Assembly: GCF_003479425.1 (NCBI RefSeq)
Contig: NZ_QUHC01000006.1
Location: 220,425 to 284,424, forward strand
Direction: 5' to 3'
Origin: Odoribacter sp. AF15-53
GTDB lineage: Bacteria; Bacteroidota; Bacteroidia; Bacteroidales; Marinifilaceae
DNA length: 64,000 nt
Made by a program: the position numbers and the translations under genes. Shown here piece by piece: positions 57,201 through 64,000 of the stretch. Positions within the stretch are counted from its first letter, which is position 1. Each line of letters opens with the position of its first letter. The notes under the pieces were generated by a model, which saw nothing but the letters and a program-made list of their open reading frames with translations, did not search any database and was not told where the DNA came from.

Positions 57201-58685
57201 CTATTTTTCCACAATTTTATCAAATTCGGCACTGATGTCCTTTTTAGCTATAAAATCGTACAGGGACAACTTCCGCAGCTCGAAATAAGCATTCCAGAAC
57301 GTACGTAGTTGATTAATATACTGTTCGCTGGCACTATCCAGTTCCTTTTGAGCCGTGTTCAAATCCGTTACCGTGATTCCCCCGTTCTGAAAACGTTTTT
57401 TAGTGATGTCATAACGTTCCTCGGCAATCTGTAACGCCTTGGCAGATATATTACACTGCGTGGCCTGATTATTAAATTGCATCACCTTGATCCGGATATC
57501 CTGTTGAAACTTCGTCTCCTCCTGTTCCAATTCCGTTCGGGCCAGACGAGCCTCCGCCTCCGCCATCTTCACACGTCCGCGACTCATCCCCCAGTCGTAA
57601 ATAGGCATGGTTATAGACAACCCGACCACCTCACGATCTTTCAAACGACTATAAACCCCTTGCAAATCATCCCCGGTTTGCGAGAATCCCAGGTTAGCCC
57701 TCAGTTCCACCTGGATACCCCGATCGGCTTTCGCCTGCGCCACACTCTTCATTGAATTTATCTCTTTAATTTTAAGCGCAATACTATGTGTCGAATTTTG
57801 CAACGCTTTATTCAACACGAAATCATACGTCATAGACACTTCCGGGGCGATCATCGGTGGTAATAACTCGAAAAAAGTACCTTCCGATACCCCCAGGAAT
57901 GATTTGAAATTAAAAAGGGCCACCTCCAAATCAACTTTACTATTGCTTACCGTTAACTCCGCGTTCATCAACGACAATTCCAACTGCAACAACTCGCTTT
58001 TGGTAACCGTACCGATATCATAGCGTTGTTGAGCGATCTTGTACATACTACGGGTATCTTTCAGATTATCCTCACTTTTCCGGTAACTCGTCTGGGCTGA
58101 CAAGACCGAGAAAAAATAAGAGGTCGTTTGCAGTGTTATATCCTCCAGCGATTCCAAATACTGTTTCTTAGCCTTTTCATACTGCAAGGGTTCCGTTTTC
58201 TTCTGCCATTTCAGCGTGTTGAATGAACGCAACGGTTGAGTGTAATTAATTGTAACCGGGTTAGAATTATAAGTTTTCGTATCGTAAGAAAACTGATCCA
58301 ACCGGGCAAGCGACGTGTTGAGAGACACGTTTCCCCCCGTGAGTGCAATTTTCTGATTGATATAAATCGACAGATCATTACTTAAGGTATTATTCGCCAC
58401 GTAACTAATGCGCCCTGTTTCCGGGTCACGCACATCCACCAACGAACGGTTATAATTACCCAAGTCTCCGCTTAAATTAAGCGAGGGCAACAACTGCGCC
58501 TTGTAGGAACGAAAACTCCAATACTGCGACATGAAGCTAAGTTGCACCATCTGCGCTTGTGGCGAACGGGTATGAGCAAGCTTAATCGCCTCCTCCAGGC
58601 TCATCTTCCCCATGACCAGATTCTGCCCCACGACAGAACTACAAACCAGCCATCCCACGGATAATAATATTAGTTTCTTTTTCAT
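57201..58685 (-). CDS. TolC-family outer-membrane efflux protein
   Basis: A 494-residue channel protein with a signal peptide (about 1-20, ending VVGQ). The two-fold OEP repeat shows in SLEEAIKLAHTRSPQAQMVQL, INQKIALTGGNVSL (barrel strand), the long helices around 195-250, VVGLSITMPIYDWGMSRGRVKMAE and a last coiled region. The C-terminal YDFIAKKDISAEFDKIVEK is periplasmic. It heads the RND part of the minus-strand series, 29 bases after the O-antigen-ligase-like gene. It is paralogous to, but clearly different from, the channel at 35715-37187. Confidence 0.93.
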   Translation of the reverse strand: MKKKLILLSVGWLVCSSVVGQNLVMGKMSLEEAIKLAHTRSPQAQMVQLSFMSQYWSFRSYKAQLLPSLNLSGDLGNYNRSLVDVRDPETGRISYVANNTLSNDLSIYINQKIALTGGNVSLNTSLARLDQFSYDTKTYNSNPVTINYTQPLRSFNTLKWQKKTEPLQYEKAKKQYLESLEDITLQTTSYFFSVLSAQTSYRKSEDNLKDTRSMYKIAQQRYDIGTVTKSELLQLELSLMNAELTVSNSKVDLEVALFNFKSFLGVSEGTFFELLPPMIAPEVSMTYDFVLNKALQNSTHSIALKIKEINSMKSVAQAKADRGIQVELRANLGFSQTGDDLQGVYSRLKDREVVGLSITMPIYDWGMSRGRVKMAEAEARLARTELEQEETKFQQDIRIKVMQFNNQATQCNISAKALQIAEERYDITKKRFQNGGITVTDLNTAQKELDSASEQYINQLRTFWNAYFELRKLSLYDFIAKKDISAEFDKIVEK

Positions 58686-58714
58686 TCGATATATTTTGTT
58701 ATTGTATTATCATT

Positions 58715-60430
58715 TTACGGTTCAACATCCAGCATTTTCCTAATCTCAAATTTCATCTCGTCCACGGCAAGAGAAGACACCTTGGGACGTTTCTCCAGCA
58801 AAATACGACCATAATAATTCATCATCGTCGTGTCTCCCCGTTCGCCTTCCAGTTTGGTCAACAAATAGAGCGGGTAAACACGATTCGGACACGTGTAATA
58901 AGCCCGCAGGTAAGCCGCCACTCCTTGATCATACTGCTTTAACGCCAGGTAATTATTACCCGTTATATTCCAAAACATGGGATCCGCACTATGTCTGGTT
59001 CCCTGTTTCAGTATGACATTACTCTCCTCGTACCGCCCCGCTTTATGAAGTGAATGCCCGTATTCAAACAGAAATTTAAAATCGTTCTTCAAGACAGGAT
59101 AAAGCTTCCCGTACTCCTCGACAATGCTTTGATAATCCCCTCCCGTGTAATAAACAGCGTTATTTTTCCACTCCCGGTATGCTTCCCGGTGACCATACTC
59201 CCGGAAGTCGAAAAACAAGGCCACTACCCCCATCATCCCGAACATCAAAACATTCGCGTAACGTGCCGTCCCGATCTTCCGGTCCGGCAACTGTGCCACG
59301 GCAAAAAGGAACAATATAGCAATAGACGGGATATAAAACGTGTATGAAAAAAGCGAGGCCACGAGCAATGACACCGCGACACAACCGTAAGCCGTCAATC
59401 GCCGCAATTTTAAAAACAGTACTATTGCCGCCAATATCCCTCCCGTTGCCCCCAACAACAAAAATAAAGCGAGCGGCTCATTAAACGCAGACTCCACCAC
59501 TCCCGCTAACTCCGTGTAGCGATTGTCTTGCTCCAAGGCGTTTTCTTTCATAAAATAATCATGTTGGGCCTCCGCGTATGCCCTCTCGAAACCGTCAATC
59601 CCCACCCCGAACAAAGGTGCTTTCGAATAAGCCGTGATCGTGTTTTGCCAGATAAAAAGCCGCCCGTTGGCCGAATCTTTTTTAAGCAAATAAAACAGTG
59701 TCAAGACGATCATCAATCCCATGACTCCCCCCCCGATCACCCAACGACGGCTTATCTTGATCCGCCCGGCGATCTCCTTGCGGTAAAGCAACATCACGCC
59801 AACCAACGCCCCGATCCATCCGGCACGGCTCATGGTCGGCACCATGGCCACCAACGTCACACAAAACGCCATGCAAGCCGCCACGTAACGCACAAACATC
59901 AGGTTAATACCTACCTTCCGGTACCCTTTCTTCATCATGGCAACAGCAAGCACGAATACTCCGGCCAAAAAAATCCCGCAAGGTCCGGAATTAAAAAACG
60001 ATCCGGTCACGACAAAACGCAGATGATTGGAAGCCTCGTATCCCAACAGTTGCCCCAACACCAGACAAGATTGATAAACCCCGCAAAGCATCACCGCAAT
60101 CGAGACCTGATTAGCCAACCGCATCCCTTTTATCACCCGAAACACCGCGTAAAATGTGAAATAAGAAACACTTAAATAAAACTCTCTACTCTGCATCGCG
60201 TGAGTCGCACACGCATGCACCAACAAGTAAACGAACAACACGAACACCACCGTATCTCCCCAATAAAGTGTTCTAGGAACTTTCAACAACCACACCGTCG
60301 CCACCATCGTCCCCAGCAACAGGGCAAAGTAGTTCGAGGTGTCGATCCCGCCATAAAGACCTCCCGTCACCTGAAACTGACCTAGCAGGAGTATACATCC
60401 TCCCAAAAATACAATGGCCCTCATCATCAT
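58715..60430 (-). CDS. O-antigen ligase-like membrane protein with a TPR tail
   Basis: A 571-residue protein. About 10-12 membrane helices fill residues 1-410, with a large loop around 240-315 (SANGRLFIWQNTITAYSKAPLFGVGIDGFERAY), which is the Wzy_C/WaaL signature region. MSRAGWIGALVGVMLLYR near 205 holds the conserved arginine expected in ligases. Residues about 455-555 form TPR-like helices (FEYGHSLHKAGRYEESNVIL; ITGNNYLALKQYDQGVAAYLRA). WaaL/PglL-type enzymes move lipid-linked glycans onto lipid A-core or proteins. Its start overlaps the propeller gene stop by four bases, and an RND system follows, so its real acceptor could be a cargo of this cluster. This is inference. Confidence 0.85.
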   Translation of the reverse strand: MMMRAIVFLGGCILLLGQFQVTGGLYGGIDTSNYFALLLGTMVATVWLLKVPRTLYWGDTVVFVLFVYLLVHACATHAMQSREFYLSVSYFTFYAVFRVIKGMRLANQVSIAVMLCGVYQSCLVLGQLLGYEASNHLRFVVTGSFFNSGPCGIFLAGVFVLAVAMMKKGYRKVGINLMFVRYVAACMAFCVTLVAMVPTMSRAGWIGALVGVMLLYRKEIAGRIKISRRWVIGGGVMGLMIVLTLFYLLKKDSANGRLFIWQNTITAYSKAPLFGVGIDGFERAYAEAQHDYFMKENALEQDNRYTELAGVVESAFNEPLALFLLLGATGGILAAIVLFLKLRRLTAYGCVAVSLLVASLFSYTFYIPSIAILFLFAVAQLPDRKIGTARYANVLMFGMMGVVALFFDFREYGHREAYREWKNNAVYYTGGDYQSIVEEYGKLYPVLKNDFKFLFEYGHSLHKAGRYEESNVILKQGTRHSADPMFWNITGNNYLALKQYDQGVAAYLRAYYTCPNRVYPLYLLTKLEGERGDTTMMNYYGRILLEKRPKVSSLAVDEMKFEIRKMLDVEP

Positions 60431-61488
60431 CGGTTATTCTTTAACAAATCATCCACGCTTATTGTCGTCAAACACGTTTTATCCATATCCTGAGTTACCA
60501 ACAAAGCCTTATCGTCAAAAACATACACGTCTATAATAGAAGCTGAAGAAAAAGGTGTAAACACGAATGAAGCAGCCTCTCCGCTTGATTTGTCATAAAC
60601 GCCCAAACATTTCCCTCGTTCACACAAAAATCTAAAACAAAAATATTTATCTGATTCGTAAATATTCGAGACCAATGTGCCATAATCTTTTTTACTATTA
60701 TTCACAAAATCGATACGATCATATTCATCTTTAAAATTAGGATTAAGAGGCACATTATTTTCTCCAAAATCGACATAATATTTTACCGTCACATTCTGCT
60801 TATCATCTATAGCATAGATATCATTATAGAGATACCTATGATACAGCACTTCTGTAGGACTATACACGAAAAAAGGATAACCGAGATAAATTCCGGATTC
60901 AATCTTCAAATCCCCAATCTCTTTCACGAATTCAAAATCTTTATCATACAAATTCAATTCTATATTATGCTTCACACTACCATACACACGTTTACCAACA
61001 TAATAGCCTCCAATCGTTTTAGCCAAGACTTGAAATGGATAATTACTAGCCTTATCCGCAATAGAGATTACTTCAGATAAATTTCCATTAAAATCATATC
61101 GAAGGATTTTCTTACCATTCATATCATATATACAAATAGTTTTTCCTTCAATCCATGCATCCCAAAGACTAATAAACTCATCCCTTGCCCTCCCTTGTCC
61201 TGAAAAAGACATTTTACAAACTCCACTTTGAGCGTCAAACGCTAGAATTTTATTTCTACCTTGAATAATATATTGTCCCTCTACGAACAATATCTTTTTC
61301 ACCTCATCTACTAACGCTGGATTTCCATTATCCGTTAAACAAATCCGCATTGCATATTCCCCTTGAAGATCAATTTCATGCATCTTTTCCAAATCAATGG
61401 GAATAATTATTTTGTTATCACTCTTTTCAGATTGCTTACAACCGGCAATACAACCCAGAATTACGAATACGATTAAATACTTTCTCAT
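60427..61488 (-). CDS. 6-bladed beta-propeller lipoprotein (copy A)
   Basis: Using the internal start MRKYLIVFVILGCIAGCKQS (61488) gives 353 residues with a clean lipobox IAGC. The upstream ATG (61509) lies in the lepB relic and would hide the signal. The rest is repeated beta strands typical of Bacteroides 6-bladed propellers: EYAMRICLTDNGNP, GQYIIQGRNKILAFDAQSG, ISLWDAWIEGKTICIYDMNGKKILRYDFNG, KYFCFRFLCERGKCLGVYDKSS. It should be membrane-anchored on the periplasmic or surface side. It is the product of a tandem duplication with the next upstream gene; the 3' halves are nearly identical in DNA. The biochemical role of this family is not known to me. Confidence 0.85.
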   Translation of the reverse strand: MRKYLIVFVILGCIAGCKQSEKSDNKIIIPIDLEKMHEIDLQGEYAMRICLTDNGNPALVDEVKKILFVEGQYIIQGRNKILAFDAQSGVCKMSFSGQGRARDEFISLWDAWIEGKTICIYDMNGKKILRYDFNGNLSEVISIADKASNYPFQVLAKTIGGYYVGKRVYGSVKHNIELNLYDKDFEFVKEIGDLKIESGIYLGYPFFVYSPTEVLYHRYLYNDIYAIDDKQNVTVKYYVDFGENNVPLNPNFKDEYDRIDFVNNSKKDYGTLVSNIYESDKYFCFRFLCERGKCLGVYDKSSGEAASFVFTPFSSASIIDVYVFDDKALLVTQDMDKTCLTTISVDDLLKNNR

Positions 61489-61502
61489 ATACCATTTCTC
61501 TT

Positions 61503-61560
61503 TATTCATTCATCCTTCTCAGCAACCTATCCTAGCGGGATTCACCGCTTTCCTGTCACG
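61503..61560 (-). pseudogene. Relic of the lepB 3' end between the two propeller genes
   Basis: The bases AGCAACCTAT, CACCGCTTTCCT and TCACGG in this gap occur in the same order in the last 60 bases of lepB (62693-62755). In the matching frame the relic reads ESGE, then a stop, then DRLLRRMNE, against ESGDLRWDRLLKGVNK in lepB. A one-base shift and a stop show that it is not translated. It marks the duplication unit 'lepB tail plus propeller gene'. Confidence 0.8.
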
Positions 61561-62659
61561 GAAGCAAATCATCCACGCTTATCGTTGTCAAACACGTTTT
61601 ACCCATCTCTTGAGTTACCAACAAAGCCTTATCGTCAAAAACATACACGTCAACAAGAGAAGCCGAAGAAGAAGGTGTAAACACGAATGAAGCTGCCTCT
61701 CCGCTTGATTTGTCATAAACACCCAAACATTTTTTCCCATCAAACGCAAACCTAAAACAAAAATATTTATCAGACTCGTAAATATTTGACACTAACGTAG
61801 CATAATTCTCCTTACTACTATTAATGAAATCGATACAGTCATATTCATCTTGCCAATTCGGATTAACAGGCATGTTATCCTCACCAAAATCGACATAATA
61901 TTTTACCGCCACATTTTGCTTATCATCAATGACGTAAATATCATTAGAAAAATATCTGTAGTACAGTATTTCATTGGGACTACACACGAAAAAAGGGCAA
62001 CAGATATAAATACCCGATTTTATCTTCAAATCCCCAATTTCTTTCACGAATTGAAAATTCTCATCATACAAATTCAGTTCCGAATCCTCCATACCGCCAT
62101 ACACGCGCTTTCCCACGTAGTGACCCTCCCCCACCTTGGCCAAATACTGAAACGAGTTATCACAAGCAACAAACTTCACATCAACCGCGTTTCCATTAAG
62201 ATCATTCCGGAATATTAACTTCCTGCTCATATCGTACATGCAAACGGTATCGTCTTCCACCCACGTATCCAAAAGACCTACAAATTGGGCATCCGGCCCC
62301 CACTGCCCAGAAAAAGACGTTTTCAGAACACCGTTCCGGGCATCAAACAGAAGAACCTTATTTTTACATTGAACAACATATTGATCCTTTGCGGACACCA
62401 CCTTCTTCACCTCGTCAACCCATACCGGACTTCCATTATCCGTCAAACAAATCTGTTTCATATACTCCCCGTGAAGGTCTATTTTATGAATCTTTTTCAA
62501 ATCCACGCGAATGATGATACCGCTATTATTTCTTTCCGGTTCAGCCAAAGCCATCACGCCCGATCGCATAAAATTCTCAGTCTCCGTCCCGTGAACAGAA
62601 TAACCCGCACACGCCATTGTCAAAAGCACCGCTACTACAATAATAAATTTTACTTTCAT
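61556..62659 (-). CDS. 6-bladed beta-propeller protein (copy B)
   Basis: A 367-residue paralogue of copy A. The signal peptide MKVKFIIVVAVLLTMACAGYS differs from that of copy A; its TMAC is a poor lipobox, so it may be released by signal peptidase I instead of lipidated. An extra 20-residue spacer precedes the first blade. Blade sequences then follow copy A closely (EYMKQICLTDNGSP, YVVQCKNKVLLFDARNG, KYFCFRFAFDGKKCLGVYDKSS), and the last third is almost the same. The C-terminus is five residues shorter, because the duplication joint cuts it. It begins 27 bases after the lepB stop. Confidence 0.85.
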   Translation of the reverse strand: MKVKFIIVVAVLLTMACAGYSVHGTETENFMRSGVMALAEPERNNSGIIIRVDLKKIHKIDLHGEYMKQICLTDNGSPVWVDEVKKVVSAKDQYVVQCKNKVLLFDARNGVLKTSFSGQWGPDAQFVGLLDTWVEDDTVCMYDMSRKLIFRNDLNGNAVDVKFVACDNSFQYLAKVGEGHYVGKRVYGGMEDSELNLYDENFQFVKEIGDLKIKSGIYICCPFFVCSPNEILYYRYFSNDIYVIDDKQNVAVKYYVDFGEDNMPVNPNWQDEYDCIDFINSSKENYATLVSNIYESDKYFCFRFAFDGKKCLGVYDKSSGEAASFVFTPSSSASLVDVYVFDDKALLVTQEMGKTCLTTISVDDLLP

Positions 62660-62686
62660 ACGATTCTCATGCTTACCATTAATATC

Positions 62687-63577
62687 TTATTTATTCACCC
62701 CTTTTAGCAACCTATCCCAACGCAAATCACCGCTTTCCTTATCACGGGAATACGTGATGCGAGTCACCACCCCGACAATAAATTCCTCCGGAACGAAACC
62801 CCAGTAGCGGGAATCATTCGAATTCAACACCTGATCCCCGCAAAAGAAGTAATAATCACCTTGAAATATATAACTGTCTATCGGATTCCCTCCCAACGTC
62901 AACTGACGTTGAGCGTTAACCCTAAGTTTTTCACCCGTCTCGTACTCGATTACCAAGCGATAGAGTTGAAAATTAATGGTATCAAGCATCACCAGTCCCC
63001 CCTTCTGCGGCACGTAAAGCGGCCCGAACTCCTTGATCGTCCAACCATAATGCCGGAAATCAAACGGGAATGCGTGTATAACCGTATTAGCGATCAACGA
63101 GTCTGGCGTTTCCGACAGGCGGCGTTGCTCCTCCTCGACTCCAAAGATCCCGTCATAATTATTATTCTTAAAATACCCGTTTCTAATCTCGACCGTATCC
63201 CCCGGCAAACCGATACACCGTTTACCGTAAACGTAATTAATTTTAAACTCGATCTTATACTTACTCCGGTTGATCGGGAAATTAAAAATCACGATATCAT
63301 TGTGTTCAACTTTTCGAAACCCCTTAGTTCGGTGGCATTCCAACGGATCACCATCCTTGAAATCAAGCCGATCATAAATCCGCGCCCCAGCGATCAGCTT
63401 GTTGACAATCACGTAATCCCCCGGTATCAAGGTCGGGCGCATCGAATCCGTCGGGATCACGAACTGATCAACCACGTAAACACGTGCCGCGATAAAAATC
63501 CCGATCAACACCCCGATCCCGATAAAGGTATACATCACACGTAAGATAATATCCCAGAAATCCAACCTCTTTTTCAT
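62687..63577 (-). CDS. lepB: Signal peptidase I
   Basis: The start at 63577 (MKKRLDFWD) overlaps the stop of the upstream gene in ATGA and has GGAGGA just before it; it gives 296 residues. One membrane anchor lies at about 10-34. The catalytic Ser45 is in PTDSMRPTL, and the general-base Lys119 in YGKRCIGLPGD. Box E SGDQVLNSNDSRYWGFVPEE is present near 255. The protein therefore has all S26A residues and should cleave exported pre-proteins on the periplasmic face. Its place in front of the propeller genes, and the tight packing, hint at a dedicated role in processing the products of this cluster, though it may be the housekeeping enzyme. Confidence 0.95.
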   Translation of the reverse strand: MKKRLDFWDIILRVMYTFIGIGVLIGIFIAARVYVVDQFVIPTDSMRPTLIPGDYVIVNKLIAGARIYDRLDFKDGDPLECHRTKGFRKVEHNDIVIFNFPINRSKYKIEFKINYVYGKRCIGLPGDTVEIRNGYFKNNNYDGIFGVEEEQRRLSETPDSLIANTVIHAFPFDFRHYGWTIKEFGPLYVPQKGGLVMLDTINFQLYRLVIEYETGEKLRVNAQRQLTLGGNPIDSYIFQGDYYFFCGDQVLNSNDSRYWGFVPEEFIVGVVTRITYSRDKESGDLRWDRLLKGVNK

Positions 63578-63984
63578 TCCTCCATCTTTTTGCGTCCATA
63601 AAACAACAACACAACCATAACCAACAACACCCCGAAAAACGCCCCTCTCTTCCATCGTTCCCCGCTTAATTCTTCTCCGTATCCTTGCTCAAAACGATAA
63701 GGCGTGTATAATAAATTCCATTTACCCGCTATGCGACGATCAGCGGTAAAAGCCACCACCCCGGCAGAAGTTCTCAATATTGATTTCAACGCCACGTTAT
63801 CCATAAAATAAACCGGAACATCGTCATAACCCGGAATCGTAATCCCACTCCGGGAGGCCACGACAAACAAATTAATCGCCCCGTTTTGGTAAGCCCCATA
63901 CAGAGGCGCAATCTTGCTACCCGTCTCCCGCGAACCTTCTTCTTTTATCCCGATCATATAAGTCGGCTTCCCATCGGCAAACAT
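63574..63984 (-). CDS. Unknown protein with a C-terminal membrane helix
   Basis: A 136-residue frame not recognised. The ATG at 63984 is preceded in frame by TAG three codons upstream (63991-63993), so the visible gene seems complete unless a sequencing or natural frameshift cut off an N-terminal part beyond the window. Residues 1-110 are soluble (GAYQNGAINLFVVASRSG; YDDVPVYFMDNVALKSILR). One helix at about 113-129 (GAFFGVLLVMVVLLFYG) ends in RKKMEE. No signal peptide is seen. It overlaps lepB by four bases, so the two are translated together. Its function cannot be guessed. Confidence 0.65.
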   Translation of the reverse strand: MFADGKPTYMIGIKEEGSRETGSKIAPLYGAYQNGAINLFVVASRSGITIPGYDDVPVYFMDNVALKSILRTSAGVVAFTADRRIAGKWNLLYTPYRFEQGYGEELSGERWKRGAFFGVLLVMVVLLFYGRKKMEE

Positions 63985-64000
63985 GGAACTCTACGATATT

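Larger units (their letters stand above)
60440..62755. repeat. Tandem duplication of about 1.15 kb containing a propeller gene and the lepB tail
   Basis: Two direct copies lie at about 60440-61560 and 61565-62755. They are nearly identical at the 3' ends of the propeller genes (from the shared TCATCCACGCTTAT near 60450 and 61569), and diverge towards the signal peptides. The junction falls inside the stop region of copy B, which ends DDLLP, while copy A ends DDLLKNNR. Confidence 0.85.

Noticed and set aside
62861..63544. Open frame of 227 codons antisense to lepB
   Set aside because: lepB has its full catalytic residues here, so this is a shadow frame.

Overview
The window looks like chromosomal DNA of a member of the Bacteroidota, order Bacteroidales. 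Evidence seen: -7 promoter elements of the form TAnnTTTG, few Shine-Dalgarno sequences, paired bactofilins, a TonB-family protein, a PCMD-type lipoprotein, 6-bladed beta-propeller proteins, and the gene order DUF177-rpmF-fabH. A genus such as Butyricimonas or Odoribacter is a guess from gene content, not a measurement. Coding density is high. No rRNA, tRNA, CRISPR array or intact transposase was found.

Region 1 (1-14296) is a surface-polysaccharide locus. On the plus strand lie the end of a DegT/DnrJ sugar aminotransferase, wecB, a GT4 glycosyltransferase, a glucuronyl C5-epimerase-like protein, an AsnB-type amidotransferase with its own promoter, a GT2 and a GT4. A convergent minus-strand group holds another GT4, the Wzx-type flippase and a NodB-like deacetylase. 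A large YfhO-family membrane protein follows. Region 2 (14297-17296) is AT-richer: a PCMD-like lipoprotein, an outer-membrane beta-barrel, and a 0.5-kb non-coding element with inverted-repeat ends and 11-bp tandem repeats.

Region 3 (17297-31023) is mostly housekeeping: U32 peptidase family, NhaC antiporter, an unusual TonB-domain protein, frr, an operon of two bactofilins, an M1 aminopeptidase and kdsB, the DUF177-rpmF-fabH group, and rsgA divergent from rdgB-recO.

Region 4 (31358-49015) is the most striking part. One plus-strand gene series mixes ABC and RND export parts: an ABC ATPase, an ABC-2 permease fused to an M1-like domain without the zinc motif and to a golvesin-like C-terminal domain, TolC, a periplasmic adaptor, an RND permease, a second RND permease fused through extra membrane helices to a complete ABC ATPase domain, a small ABC-2-like permease, and an exported protein with two thioredoxin domains. 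It may be one hybrid envelope transport machine.

Region 5 (49080-63984) is on the minus strand. After a small PH-like membrane protein comes a tightly spaced series. In transcription order it runs: an unknown protein, signal peptidase I, two tandemly duplicated beta-propeller proteins, an O-antigen-ligase-like protein with a TPR tail, TolC, adaptor, and two different RND permeases. The propeller duplication carried a piece of the lepB 3' end with it, which remains as a visible relic.
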